Source: an uncultured Crocinitomix sp.
Lineage (GTDB): Bacteria > Bacteroidota > Bacteroidia > Flavobacteriales_D > Crocinitomicaceae
Direction: 5' to 3'
NCBI GenBank assembly: GCA_937136425.1
Contig: CAKZON010000120.1
Location: forward strand, 1 to 36,995
Length of the DNA: 36,995 nt
Of this stretch, positions 1-8,947 are shown one piece after another. Within the stretch, counting starts at the first letter, position 1; each line of letters begins with the position of its first letter. The notes beneath the pieces are model-generated. The model made no database searches. It saw only the letters and a list, made by a program, of their open reading frames with translations, and was not told the origin of the DNA. A program made the translations under genes and the position numbers.

Positions 1-524
1 CATTTGGGAGGCGCAAAGGTACACACTCTTTTCTACCCAATCCTAATTTTTTACAATCTTTTTTTGATTTATTTTCATCCGCTCTGATACTACATTGATT
101 CTGAACACTATGTAGCCCTATTTATTTTTGCCTTTTTTATACTAAAACGCTTTAAAACCCCAAATGGTAGAATACTTAACTATAGCGTCGTAATAAGAGT
201 TTTAAGCTATAATCATTAGAAGCAATGGTTAAAATGAAATTAAGCGCTTTGATATTCAATGGTTAACGAAGTTTTTATGCACATACAATGAAATTATCCT
301 TTAAAAAACAGAAAAACGAAGCAAAAAGGATAGCAGTGGCAGCTTTTGACGTAGGCAAAACTACAACGAATAGCCTGACCTTTTTTTAGGTTACTATATA
401 TAAGGTATACATTACCATTTAAATTTAAAGCAAAATGAGCGGATATTTTTTATAAAAAAGGAGTTGCCAGAAAGAAAAAAAAGAAAATAGAAATGACTAA
501 CTTGTTAGCTTTATCTTAAAAACT
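1..524. other. intergenic region, left edge
   Basis: No convincing gene is seen in these 524 nt. The stretch is AT-rich with homopolymer runs. It contains a leftward promoter-like element (14-21), a rightward TAnnTTTG match at 123-130 without a well-spaced TTG box, and a 33-codon reading frame at 288-389 with no homology I recognise. A 7-of-8 match (TAGCTTTA, 506-513) lies just before the first gene. It is probably the shared upstream region of the gene at 525 and a leftward gene outside the window. Confidence 0.6.
14..21 (-). promoter_or_regulatory. Bacteroidetes -7 promoter element, leftward
   Basis: CAAAGGTA on the plus strand reads TACCTTTG on the minus strand, an exact TAnnTTTG match. 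A CAA (TTG on the minus strand) at 38-40 is 16 nt away, slightly short of the usual spacing. It would drive a gene that starts just left of the window. Confidence 0.45.
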
Positions 525-1496
525 ATGCTGAAAAAACGTTTAAATGCTCTTTGGAATCCTGCTCAATATCATGGTTGGGGAAGAAAAAAACGTTTTTTTG
601 AAGGTTGGTATTATAAAGTTGTAAGTTCCAATGAGTCTCATGCCTTTGCTTTTATTCCTGGAATTGCAATGGATGAAAACGGCAATAAGCAGGCATTTGT
701 TCAAGTACTAGACGGCAAAAACTTAACGGCTAATTACCATAAATACCATAGTAACGATTTTATTGCGACGCCAAAAGCACATAATGTTTTGGTTGCTAAG
801 AATAGGTTTACTGAAACCAAAATTGAATTAGAACTACCCAATATAAAGGGAGTTATTGAATTTGACCAACAAACCCCATGGCCAAGTTCCTGGTATTCTC
901 CAGGAATAATGGGGCCATTTTCTTTTGCACCACGAATGCAGTGTTATCATGGAATTTTAAGTATGAATCATTCATTAAAAGGAAGCCTAGAAATAAATGG
1001 GGGCAATGTTGACTTTACTGGAGGAAGAGGTTATACTGAAAAAGATTGGGGACATTCATTTCCGGAGGCTTATATTTGGATGCAAAGTAACCATTTTAGT
1101 GAGGCTGGTATTTCAATAAAAGCTTCAGTTGCTAAGATTCCTTGGATGGGAAGTTCTTTTGTTGGTTTTATTGCTGGAGTTTGGATAAAAAACAAATTAT
1201 ATCAGTTTACGACTTATAACTTTTCGAAGTTGCGACAATGCAATGTAAATGCCACAGAAGTGAAAATTACTCTGGAAAACCCCAAACATAAATTAGAAAT
1301 TACTGCATATAGGGAAAAAGCAACAGAACTTGCCGCGCCAATAGGCGGATTTATGGATGCTAGAATTGAGGAAAGCATGATGGCGAAATTAGCCGTAAAA
1401 CTAATTTCAAAAAAAACAGGGCACGTTCTTTTAGAAGATTGTGGTAGTAGCGCTGGCTTAGAAGTTGCAGGGAAGTATCATTTACTACTTACGTAA
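525..1496 (+). CDS. tocopherol cyclase family protein
   Basis: This 323-residue protein resembles the tocopherol-cyclase family (plant/cyanobacterial VTE1). The family landmarks are visible: an N-terminal NPAQYHGW segment followed by FFEGWYYK (residues 24-31), and a central GYTEKDWGHSFP block (169-180) followed by an IWMQSN segment. No signal peptide or membrane helix is seen, so it is probably cytoplasmic or peripheral. Known family members close the chromanol ring of vitamin E from a prenylated quinol, folding as a lipocalin-like double barrel. No prenyltransferase or homogentisate gene lies nearby and the organism does not look photosynthetic, so the real substrate is unknown; it may be another hydrophobic quinol or lipid. 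The gene converges on the next one, 7 nt away. Family membership is fairly sure, the reaction is not. Confidence 0.75.
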   Translation: MLKKRLNALWNPAQYHGWGRKKRFFEGWYYKVVSSNESHAFAFIPGIAMDENGNKQAFVQVLDGKNLTANYHKYHSNDFIATPKAHNVLVAKNRFTETKIELELPNIKGVIEFDQQTPWPSSWYSPGIMGPFSFAPRMQCYHGILSMNHSLKGSLEINGGNVDFTGGRGYTEKDWGHSFPEAYIWMQSNHFSEAGISIKASVAKIPWMGSSFVGFIAGVWIKNKLYQFTTYNFSKLRQCNVNATEVKITLENPKHKLEITAYREKATELAAPIGGFMDARIEESMMAKLAVKLISKKTGHVLLEDCGSSAGLEVAGKYHLLLT

Positions 1497-1503
1497 ACTT
1501 AAA

Positions 1504-2235
1504 TTAAACACTTTGCTCTTCAGGAAGGCGCGTCTTAATACGATCTATAATTTGTGCAATCCTTTTTAAATCTCTTTCTGGATCTTGATAGCGAGAAAAA
1601 TCGGTCGTATTATTCATCTTAGTTTTTAACTCTCTGATCCATTCATCATATGGCTCAAGTGTTATTTCACGAAATGCCTGAAGATCTAAAAGCTTACCGT
1701 AGTGTTCTACAAAATCCTGTCCACTAAAAACAGGTTCACGCATTAATTTCCATAATGAATAAGCCTTTAAGAATAAAAATGGCGGTTGATAATACGCAGT
1801 TTCTACAAGGTTCCAATATTCAATAGGGCTAAGTGAGGGATTTTGATTTGTCAATAATTCTAACACCATTTTTGCATTTCTAAACCTTTTGGCATAATGC
1901 AACCAAGAAAATGCAAAGTAAAGCAGCACTAATAGTATAACCACAAGGTTGGCATTGGGTGAATGCCCCATCATGAATCGGGAATTATTCACAAATAATA
2001 TTAAAGCTAAAGCTATGATCCAAACAGGAATCCAGAATAATCGTCCTTTAATGCCTTTTATATCCGTATACATTGCAATGATTGCAACAAAAATTAGAGC
2101 GTTTGTTTCATTATTAGATCGTCCAACGGCCTCAATTAAATCAACTCCAAAGGGTAAACAAACAACATGACAAACCAATAGTGCTAAAAAAATTATTACT
2201 AATTGAATTATGGCATGTATGTTAAAAACGATCAT
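1504..2235 (-). CDS. membrane protein of unknown function, 243 aa
   Basis: I do not recognise this family. The N-terminal half has about four hydrophobic segments (roughly residues 8-27, 44-56, 64-83 and 94-113). The C-terminal 130 residues are soluble, helical and charged, with aromatic clusters and no catalytic motif I can identify, ending EEQSV. It lies 75 nt downstream of selO on the same strand, so the two could be co-transcribed; no TAnnTTTG element is seen in the gap. The likely topology is an inner-membrane anchor with a cytoplasmic helical domain. It is called real because it is long, keeps its frame and fits the spacing between neighbours. Confidence 0.7.
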   Translation of the reverse strand: MIVFNIHAIIQLVIIFLALLVCHVVCLPFGVDLIEAVGRSNNETNALIFVAIIAMYTDIKGIKGRLFWIPVWIIALALILFVNNSRFMMGHSPNANLVVILLVLLYFAFSWLHYAKRFRNAKMVLELLTNQNPSLSPIEYWNLVETAYYQPPFLFLKAYSLWKLMREPVFSGQDFVEHYGKLLDLQAFREITLEPYDEWIRELKTKMNNTTDFSRYQDPERDLKRIAQIIDRIKTRLPEEQSV

Positions 2236-2310
2236 AGAATATTATTTACTTTAGGGTTGTTTTTAAGTTTGAATTAAAAGCGCTAAGTAAACAATAATAT
2301 TTTAAATGTG

Positions 2311-3879
2311 TTAAGAACTACAGGATAACATTGAGCAGCCCACTTTCTCATTAGCCCATTTAGGGCGTTTTGCAAACCACTTCTCATTTTCAGGCTGTTC
2401 GGCATACGGTTGTTTTAGTAATTGATACAACTCCTCTATCACAGAATAATCTCCTTTATCTGCTGCTTCTATTGCTAAATGTGCCATATAATTACGAAGG
2501 ACATATTTGGGATTGATAGCATTCATTTTTGCTTGCCGATCATCAGTTGCAATTACATCATTCTTTAATCGCACGGCATATTCATTCAACCAGGTTTTCC
2601 AATTAAAAGTCATATTTTCAAATTCACTAGCTGTGCAATAACTATCCAATTGAATAATTTCTATATGATCTAACGGAGCATCTACATTAAACTTAGTAAG
2701 GTTACGGAAAAACAGTGTCATATCTGTTTCTGTTTTTCTTAAATTTTCAGTGAGTTGTTGAATTAAATTAGCATCATCTAATTGTGCATCATACAACCCA
2801 ATCTTTGCTAACATCATTACTTGATACTCTTTTTGATATTCAATTTTAAAATTATCCAATATTTGCTCGAGAGCAGAAACATCCTCTATTAAAGGGTAAA
2901 GTGCATTAGCCAATTGGGTTAGATTCCACAAAACAACTGAAGGTTGATTTCCAAATCGATATCTTTTATGTTGGTTATCTGTTGTATTTGGAGTCCAGCC
3001 TGGATCATAATTCTCTAACCAACCATAAGGTCCATAATCAATTGTTAAACCAAGAATAGACATATTGTCGGTATTCATTACTCCGTGCACAAACCCTACT
3101 CGCTGCCAGTCCAACACCATTTTTCTTGAACGAACTGCAACTTCCTCAAAAAACTGTAAATAAACCGCCTTGCAAGGTTCACCCAAATGAGAATAATTTG
3201 ACTGAATGGTATAATCTGCCAAGCGTTTTAGATTTAAATGATCTTTACGCGCCGCAAATATTTCAAAATTACCGAACCTAACAAAGGATGGCGCCGTGCG
3301 ACAAACAACCGCCCCTTTTTCATAAGCTGCATTCCCATTATATAATACATCACGCAGCACTTCATCTCCTGTTAAAGAAAGTGACAATGCACGAGTAGTT
3401 GGCACGCCCAAATGGAACATGGCTTCGCTCATTAAATATTCTCGAATGGAAGAGCGCAATACCGCCAATCCATCTGCTCCACGCGAATACGGTGTCCTAC
3501 CCGCCCCTTTCAATTGCAAAAACCAATTACCTGTTTTCGTTTCAACTTCAGCAATATTTATTGCACGCCCATCTCCAAGTTGACCCGCCCAATTTCCAAA
3601 TTGATGCCCGCCATAACACATGGCATATGGACGCATTCCTTCAAAGTTTTTTTGACCAGTTACAAGACTTAAAAATGGTACTGAATCAGTACTTTCAATC
3701 TCTAGCAACTGCGCCATTTCACTACTAACATGAACTAATGTTGGATTTTTAGGAGGAGTTGGATTCACAAAGGAATAGCAAGCTTCTTGTACCTGACGTT
3801 GATGATTCGCCTCAACAGGATCTGCTGGAAGATGTTTTGTAAAAGTATCCGCTATTTTTAACTGTTGAATTTTGCCCAT
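2311..3879 (-). CDS. selO: protein adenylyltransferase SelO (YdiU/UPF0061)
   Basis: This is a pseudokinase-fold enzyme that transfers AMP from ATP to Ser, Thr or Tyr of target proteins, linked in other bacteria to redox stress. Family signatures are intact: GGHQFGNWAGQLGDGRA (90-106), LKGAGRTPYSR (123-133) with Lys124, Glu147, and HGVMNTDN (265-272). Asn272 and Asp281 have the spacing of the metal ligands of characterised SelO, and Lys124-Glu147 has the spacing of the conserved ion pair. The C-terminus ends in SCSS; Cys occupies the place of the selenocysteine of animal SelO, as is usual in bacteria. Length (522 aa) is normal. The start is supported by a promoter element at 3904-3911, leaving a leader of about 18 nt. 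It is divergent from the helicase gene. Confidence 0.95.
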   Translation of the reverse strand: MGKIQQLKIADTFTKHLPADPVEANHQRQVQEACYSFVNPTPPKNPTLVHVSSEMAQLLEIESTDSVPFLSLVTGQKNFEGMRPYAMCYGGHQFGNWAGQLGDGRAINIAEVETKTGNWFLQLKGAGRTPYSRGADGLAVLRSSIREYLMSEAMFHLGVPTTRALSLSLTGDEVLRDVLYNGNAAYEKGAVVCRTAPSFVRFGNFEIFAARKDHLNLKRLADYTIQSNYSHLGEPCKAVYLQFFEEVAVRSRKMVLDWQRVGFVHGVMNTDNMSILGLTIDYGPYGWLENYDPGWTPNTTDNQHKRYRFGNQPSVVLWNLTQLANALYPLIEDVSALEQILDNFKIEYQKEYQVMMLAKIGLYDAQLDDANLIQQLTENLRKTETDMTLFFRNLTKFNVDAPLDHIEIIQLDSYCTASEFENMTFNWKTWLNEYAVRLKNDVIATDDRQAKMNAINPKYVLRNYMAHLAIEAADKGDYSVIEELYQLLKQPYAEQPENEKWFAKRPKWANEKVGCSMLSCSS

Positions 3880-3903
3880 TGTTATTTGTCATTGAGATTT
3901 GTA

Positions 3904-3911
3904 CAAAGTTA
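3904..3911 (-). promoter_or_regulatory. -7 element of selO promoter
   Basis: CAAAGTTA reads TAACTTTG on the minus strand, an exact TAnnTTTG match. Transcription would start about 7 nt further on, giving a leader of roughly 18 nt before the selO start. No TTG box at the expected spacing is seen. Confidence 0.5.
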
Positions 3912-3970
3912 CAATATTTGAATGGGAAGTATTGATCATTTTTAAAAACGCTATATGTCAACAATAAGCG

Positions 3971-3978
3971 TAACTTTG
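3971..3978 (+). promoter_or_regulatory. -7 element of rhlE promoter
   Basis: TAACTTTG is an exact match to TAnnTTTG, 17 nt before the ATG at 3996. No TTG box lies at the expected distance. It forms a divergent promoter pair with the selO element. Confidence 0.5.
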
Positions 3979-3995
3979 AGGCATATTATTATTGA

Positions 3996-5267
3996 ATGAC
4001 ATTTAACGAATTAAAAATTTCGGAGCCTATACTCCGCGCGATTACTGAAAAAGGATATTCGCAACCAACGCCAATCCAAGAAAAATCGATCCCTGTATTA
4101 TTACAAGGAAAAGATTTATTAGGATGTGCTCAAACTGGAACAGGTAAGACAGCTGCTTTTGCCATTCCTATTATACAACAGTTATTTGAGGATGAAACGC
4201 GCAATAAAAGCCACAGAAAAATAAAGGCTTTAATTGTTACGCCAACCAGAGAATTAGCGATACAAATACAAGAAAACTTTAGGGAATATAGTAAATATAC
4301 CGATTTGCGAAACACCGTTATTTTTGGAGGTGTTAAACAAGGAAAACAAACAGCTTCATTAAGACAAGGTGTAGACATTTTAGTTGCAACTCCTGGTAGA
4401 TTGTTAGATTTAATTGGTCAAGGTTTTATTACATTAAAACACATTGAGTACTTTGTATTGGATGAAGCTGATCAAATGTTAGACATGGGATTTATCCATG
4501 ACATTAAGAAAATCATAGCCAAATTACCTGCAAAAAGACAGTCTTTATTCTTTTCTGCAACCATGCCTAAGAGTATTGTAGAATTATCTGGAAAGATATT
4601 AGGTAACCCGCATAAAGTAACTGTTAAACCTGAACAAGCAACTGCTGAGAAAGTTGAGCAAGCTGTTTATTTTGTTGCTAAGGCTGATAAACCAAAGTTG
4701 TTAGAATATCTTATTATTGAAAAGGAAGCAGATTCTACACTTGTATTCTCAAGAACTAAGCACGGAGCAGATAAAATTGTACGAAAATTAGCGAAAGCAA
4801 AAATTACGGCTGAAGCTATTCACGGTAATAAATCTCAAAATCAAAGACAACGCGCCTTAAGTAATTTTAAAAGTGGCAAGACAAAAGTTTTGATTGCAAC
4901 TGATATTGCAGCTAGAGGAATTGATGTTTCAGAATTATCATTAGTTGTTAATTATGATTTACCAAATGTACCTGAAACATATGTGCATAGAATTGGAAGA
5001 ACTGGGCGAGCAAAAGCTAGTGGAGTTGCTCTTTCATTTTGCGATATAGAAGAACGTCCATATTTACGAGATATTGAAAAACTTATTCGTCAAAAAGTTC
5101 CTGTAGTAAAAAATCACCTTTATGTTGATGATCGTAAAGAATCAGAATATGTGAAGCCTGAGAAGAAACCTCAAAACAGAAACAGCCGAAAAAAGACCCC
5201 TGGAAACAAAGGCAATAAAAATGTTTGGAGGCGTAACAAACCTAAAAACAAGCCGAAACAATCTTAA
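3996..5267 (+). CDS. rhlE: DEAD-box ATP-dependent RNA helicase, RhlE type
   Basis: This helicase unwinds short RNA duplexes using ATP; RhlE-type enzymes act in ribosome assembly and mRNA turnover. All motifs are present: a Q motif around PTPIQ, AQTGTGKT (45-52), PTRELA, TPGR, DEAD (156-159), SAT (187-189), ATDIAARGID and HRIGRTGRA. The two RecA lobes occupy about residues 1-370, followed by a short Lys/Arg/Asn-rich tail of about 45 residues that probably binds RNA non-specifically. Length 423 aa is typical. The start matches the Q-motif position of the family. A second helicase of the same type lies at 11309-12547. Confidence 0.93.
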   Translation: MTFNELKISEPILRAITEKGYSQPTPIQEKSIPVLLQGKDLLGCAQTGTGKTAAFAIPIIQQLFEDETRNKSHRKIKALIVTPTRELAIQIQENFREYSKYTDLRNTVIFGGVKQGKQTASLRQGVDILVATPGRLLDLIGQGFITLKHIEYFVLDEADQMLDMGFIHDIKKIIAKLPAKRQSLFFSATMPKSIVELSGKILGNPHKVTVKPEQATAEKVEQAVYFVAKADKPKLLEYLIIEKEADSTLVFSRTKHGADKIVRKLAKAKITAEAIHGNKSQNQRQRALSNFKSGKTKVLIATDIAARGIDVSELSLVVNYDLPNVPETYVHRIGRTGRAKASGVALSFCDIEERPYLRDIEKLIRQKVPVVKNHLYVDDRKESEYVKPEKKPQNRNSRKKTPGNKGNKNVWRRNKPKNKPKQS

Positions 5268-5311
5268 CAGCTATATTAGATTTTTGTATTTTGTAAGGAA
5301 GAAAATTACTT

Positions 5312-6727
5312 ATGAAAATACTTTTAGCTGATAGTCACGGACCTGTAATGGGGAAAGACCAAACGAGTGCAAATTTAAGTTTGCTCTATTTAGGCTCTTA
5401 CCTTAGAAAATATGCCAACGTTAAAGTTGAATTAGAATATATTCCGCAGGCTAAATCTGATCAATTTCATTTAGACAGAATAGCGGTTTTTAAACCTAAA
5501 ATTTACGCGGTTTCATTCACCTCCTTTTCAGCTTTAGTAACTTATGAATTGATTCGGAAAATAAAAGTTCAATTTCCAGATGTAATTGTGGTTTGCGGTG
5601 GCCCCCACTCCATACAATCTTCTCAAGAAATATTGGAAAAATCTGGGGCTGATATTTGTGTGATTGGTGAGGGTGAAGTAACATTTTTAGAAATAATCTC
5701 TAAAATTGATAATATTGAAAAGGAACGTGAACACATTAAAGGTTTATCTTATATAGATATTGAAAATATCTATCGCCGCACAGCAACAAGACCGCTCATT
5801 GATGATATAGACTCTATTCCTTTTCCAGCAAGAGACCTAGTTAATGATGATGATTTTTGTGGATTAACTTATAGTAAAGCACGTCCAAATACTGAAATGG
5901 TTGTCACCAGAGGTTGCCCCTTGCGTTGTGTGTTTTGTGCTAATCCTGTTTTTAGATTAAAAAATGGGCCACTTTATAGAGGGCGAAGTCCGGAAATGAT
6001 TGCTGCAGAGGCTGAAGAACTCTACCAAATGGGGTATCGAGAAATCTATATCCATTCAGATGAATTAAACGTAAAATTACAATGGTCGATTGATGTATGT
6101 ATGGCTTTAGCAGCATTAGGACATGATGACTTATATTTTCAATGCAATTTGCGCGTAGTACCAATGAGCGAAGAATTTGCTTACTGGTTAAAGAAAGCTA
6201 ATTTTTGGTTGGTGCGAATTGGATTAGAAACCACGAGCGATCGCGTTTTAACTGGCATCAAGAAAAAAATGTCTTACAAAAAAACTGAAAAAGCCTGCCA
6301 ATTGCTAAGTGCACAAGGTATAAAAGTGTTTGCTTTTACCATGCTCTTTAATTATTGGGAAGAAGAGGGAGAAGTACAACATGAAAGTGTGAGTGAGGTA
6401 CGTAAAACAATTAAAGACATGTATGCTTTATGGCGCAAAGGTTATATTCATTATACAAGTTGGGCATTTGCATGCCCTGTTCATGGATCTGAATTTTATG
6501 ATATAGCCCTGCGTCATGGAATGATTGATGAAAATTATTATCCTGGTGATAAATGGAACTCATTCGATTATTTGAAAGGCATAACTAAAAAAGAGTTTAA
6601 TAAAACCTATGCTGCTGCGCGCAGGCAACAAGCGTTAATGGCTCTGAAATCTGGAAATTTTGAATGGCGAAACTATAAAGGTATTGCCCGCAAAGCAATG
6701 ACCATGCTTCGTGGAAGGCCAGAATAA
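5312..6727 (+). CDS. radical SAM protein with B12-binding-type N-terminal domain
   Basis: The N-terminal 130 residues look like the Rossmann-type cobalamin-binding domain of class B radical SAM enzymes (AVSFTSFSAL, VVCGGPHS, VIGEGE). The radical SAM core follows, with CPLRCVFC giving Cys202, Cys206 and Cys209 for the 4Fe-4S cluster. Such enzymes (BchE- and methyltransferase-like groups) cleave S-adenosylmethionine to start methylation, cyclisation or rearrangement; this sequence does not reveal the substrate. The classical DxHxxG cobalamin ligand is not seen, which is common in this class. No precursor peptide, tetrapyrrole or hopanoid gene is adjacent. It lies 44 nt after rhlE and may be transcribed with it. 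The general family is sure, the role unknown. Confidence 0.85.
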   Translation: MKILLADSHGPVMGKDQTSANLSLLYLGSYLRKYANVKVELEYIPQAKSDQFHLDRIAVFKPKIYAVSFTSFSALVTYELIRKIKVQFPDVIVVCGGPHSIQSSQEILEKSGADICVIGEGEVTFLEIISKIDNIEKEREHIKGLSYIDIENIYRRTATRPLIDDIDSIPFPARDLVNDDDFCGLTYSKARPNTEMVVTRGCPLRCVFCANPVFRLKNGPLYRGRSPEMIAAEAEELYQMGYREIYIHSDELNVKLQWSIDVCMALAALGHDDLYFQCNLRVVPMSEEFAYWLKKANFWLVRIGLETTSDRVLTGIKKKMSYKKTEKACQLLSAQGIKVFAFTMLFNYWEEEGEVQHESVSEVRKTIKDMYALWRKGYIHYTSWAFACPVHGSEFYDIALRHGMIDENYYPGDKWNSFDYLKGITKKEFNKTYAAARRQQALMALKSGNFEWRNYKGIARKAMTMLRGRPE

Positions 6728-6779
6728 AACAATTAAATTTATATTCAAAATAGGACTCAAATTGCATTATTATTTTGAC

Positions 6780-6787
6780 TAGATTTG
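6780..6787 (+). promoter_or_regulatory. -7 element before rluF
   Basis: TAGATTTG matches TAnnTTTG exactly, 18 nt before the ATG at 6806. A TTG at 6762-6764 is 15 nt upstream, a little short of normal spacing. Confidence 0.45.
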
Positions 6788-6805
6788 CCTTGAATTTGTG
6801 ATTTA

Positions 6806-7540
6806 ATGTCAGCTCAAGAATTAAAAAGAATTAATAAGTATTTAAGTGAGGTAGGTTACTGCTCAAGAAGAGCAGCTGATAAACTTATAGAACAAAACAG
6901 GGTTACTATTAACGGTAAAGTTCCAGAATTAGGAACCAAAATTGCTCCAGGTGATCAAGTTGCTGTTGACGGCACTAATATTTCTGAACCAAAAGAAGCT
7001 TTTGTTTACTTGGCCTTTAATAAACCAATTGGTATTGTCTGCACTACTGACACACGTGTTGAAAAAGATAATATTGTTGATTTCATCAATTATCCTAAAC
7101 GTATTTTTCCGATTGGCCGATTAGATAAACCAAGCGAAGGTTTAATATTTATGACCAATGACGGTGATATTGTTAACAAGATATTACGCGCACGAAATAA
7201 TCACGAAAAGGAATATATTGTTACTGTTCATAAACCAATCAATGATCAGTTTTTGAAAAGAATGCGCAATGGTATTCCTGTGTTAGATACTGTAACAAGA
7301 AAATGTACGGTTGAAAGACTAGGGAAAAACAAATTTAGAATTGTTCTTACGCAAGGGTTAAATCGACAAATTAGGCGGATGTGTGAATACCTTGGATATA
7401 ATGTTGTAAAACTAAAACGGGTGCGTATAATGAATGTTAATTTGGACGTTCCTGTTGGTGCATGGCGAGATTTAACATCTAAAGAAATGAAAGAAATTAA
7501 CCGATTAATATCAGGATCGGCTAAAACACATGAAGGATAA
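6806..7540 (+). CDS. rluF: 23S rRNA pseudouridine synthase RluF
   Basis: RluF isomerises uridine to pseudouridine in helix 80 of 23S rRNA (position 2604 in E. coli numbering). An S4 RNA-binding domain occupies about residues 6-65 (LNKYLSE-like start, CSRRAADKLIE). It is followed by the RsuA/RluF catalytic core, with GRLDKPSEGL (104-113) carrying the catalytic Asp107 and the later segments HEKEYIVTV and GLNRQIRRMCE. The 244-residue length and the match along the whole chain favour RluF over RluB or RluE. The next gene starts 11 nt downstream and is probably co-transcribed. Confidence 0.93.
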   Translation: MSAQELKRINKYLSEVGYCSRRAADKLIEQNRVTINGKVPELGTKIAPGDQVAVDGTNISEPKEAFVYLAFNKPIGIVCTTDTRVEKDNIVDFINYPKRIFPIGRLDKPSEGLIFMTNDGDIVNKILRARNNHEKEYIVTVHKPINDQFLKRMRNGIPVLDTVTRKCTVERLGKNKFRIVLTQGLNRQIRRMCEYLGYNVVKLKRVRIMNVNLDVPVGAWRDLTSKEMKEINRLISGSAKTHEG

Positions 7541-7551
7541 TTTTTGCAAAA

Positions 7552-8037
7552 GTGAGTGATAATAATCAATATCAATTTAGAGCTTCGAAAGAAGATACCA
7601 TACAACTTGTGCAACAAATTGCAGATTTAGAACACAAAGATGATTTGGCACGTAAACTTACTGGAGCATATGGGAAAAGCGGAAAGTTTGTTTTTACGTT
7701 ACGGCGCCTTGCATCTGGAGGTGCGCCCACGTACTCCCCGAAATTAATTGGCGAAGTTAAAGGTGACACCAGAAACAGTTCTGTTCATATCCGATTCAGA
7801 CCATCCATTGTAATTGTATCTTTTGCAATTCTTATGATAACCATTATTAGTTTTCAATTCTATAAATACCTTTACATAGATGAAGAAACTAATAAGGGAC
7901 TTATTTTTGCTGTAATTTCTATTGCTATTTTAATGGCCACAATTTTAACACACTTTTATTTAAAAAAGGAATTGAAGAATCTTTTTCTTCATCTCTTGTT
8001 AGACGACAAAGCTAAGCAGCTGAACAATCTATTATAA
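7552..8037 (+). CDS. small membrane protein of unknown function
   Basis: I do not recognise this 161-residue protein. Residues 1-80 are soluble and charged; two transmembrane helices follow at about 84-104 and 115-137, then a short charged tail. It reads from a GTG at 7552, 11 nt after the rluF stop; no ATG occurs before the first helix. The close spacing suggests an operon with rluF. No terminator-like hairpin with a T run is seen in the 152 nt that follow. Confidence 0.6.
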   Translation: MSDNNQYQFRASKEDTIQLVQQIADLEHKDDLARKLTGAYGKSGKFVFTLRRLASGGAPTYSPKLIGEVKGDTRNSSVHIRFRPSIVIVSFAILMITIISFQFYKYLYIDEETNKGLIFAVISIAILMATILTHFYLKKELKNLFLHLLLDDKAKQLNNLL

Positions 8038-8189
8038 GTTGGCACAAGATTATTCCCCCTCCAACGACTCTCCAATATTTAGATAGTCTAATCTACAGCA
8101 CTCTCACATTACGTGATATTCCAAACTGTTAAATGAGGCCTTTTATCTTGAAAAAGCACTAGCTGCATAATTCTCACTATCTTAACGAC

Positions 8190-8945
8190 ATGAATAAAAA
8201 TAATAAAGATTTAAACCTAGCGGTTTTGATTGATGCAGACAATATTCCTTATAAAAATATACAAGGAATGTTAGACGAGATTGCAAAGCTAGGTACACCT
8301 ACTATAAAAAGAATTTATGGAGATTGGACGCGACCGGGAGTAAATGGATGGAAAAAGCCATTATTAGAACATGCAATAACCCCAATTCAACAATACGGAT
8401 ATACTACCGGAAAAAATGCAACTGACTCAGCTATGATTATTGATGCTATGGATATTTTACATAGTAATAAAGTGGATGGTTTTTGCCTAGTATCAAGTGA
8501 CAGTGATTTTACCCGATTAGCTACTAGATTAAGAGAATCAGGCAATTTAGTGATTGGAATTGGCGAAAAGAAAACGCCAAAACCATTTATAGTTGCTTGC
8601 GATAAATTCATCTATATTGAAATAATTGCTGGAGCAAAAAACAAGAATAAAAAGAAAAAAACTGAAGATAAAACAACACCGCCATCTGAAAAGTATGATC
8701 GGGTGAGTGAAGGATTAATCAACCTTTTGAAAGATTCTGTAGATGATATTGGAGATGATGAAGGATGGGCATCATTAGCAGAAGTTGGCTCATTGCTTTT
8801 AAAAAAGAAGCCTGATTTTGATCCAAGAAATTACGGTTTCCCTAAACTAACACCTTTTATAAAATCACTGACGAAGGATTTTATAATTGATGTAAGACCA
8901 ACAGAAAAAAAGAACATTAAACATATTTATATCAAGAATAAGTAA
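8190..8945 (+). CDS. NYN-domain nuclease with C-terminal OST-HTH/LOTUS domain
   Basis: The N-terminal NYN (PIN-like, LabA/DUF88) domain covers about residues 8-150. It has the acidic metal-binding set expected of an RNase: DADN (15-18), Asp79, Asp85/Asp88, and SSDSDF (102-107) with Asp104 and Asp106. After a Lys-rich linker (about 153-165) comes an OST-HTH/LOTUS domain (about 170-250) with the hallmark EGWASLAEVG and DPRNYGFPKL segments. LOTUS domains bind RNA or partner proteins; the combination suggests a metal-dependent RNase directed to particular RNAs. It heads a run of five same-strand genes with gaps of 2, 21, -4 and 18 nt. Domain calls are firm, the RNA target unknown. Confidence 0.88.
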   Translation: MNKNNKDLNLAVLIDADNIPYKNIQGMLDEIAKLGTPTIKRIYGDWTRPGVNGWKKPLLEHAITPIQQYGYTTGKNATDSAMIIDAMDILHSNKVDGFCLVSSDSDFTRLATRLRESGNLVIGIGEKKTPKPFIVACDKFIYIEIIAGAKNKNKKKKTEDKTTPPSEKYDRVSEGLINLLKDSVDDIGDDEGWASLAEVGSLLLKKKPDFDPRNYGFPKLTPFIKSLTKDFIIDVRPTEKKNIKHIYIKNK

Positions 8946-8947
8946 TT

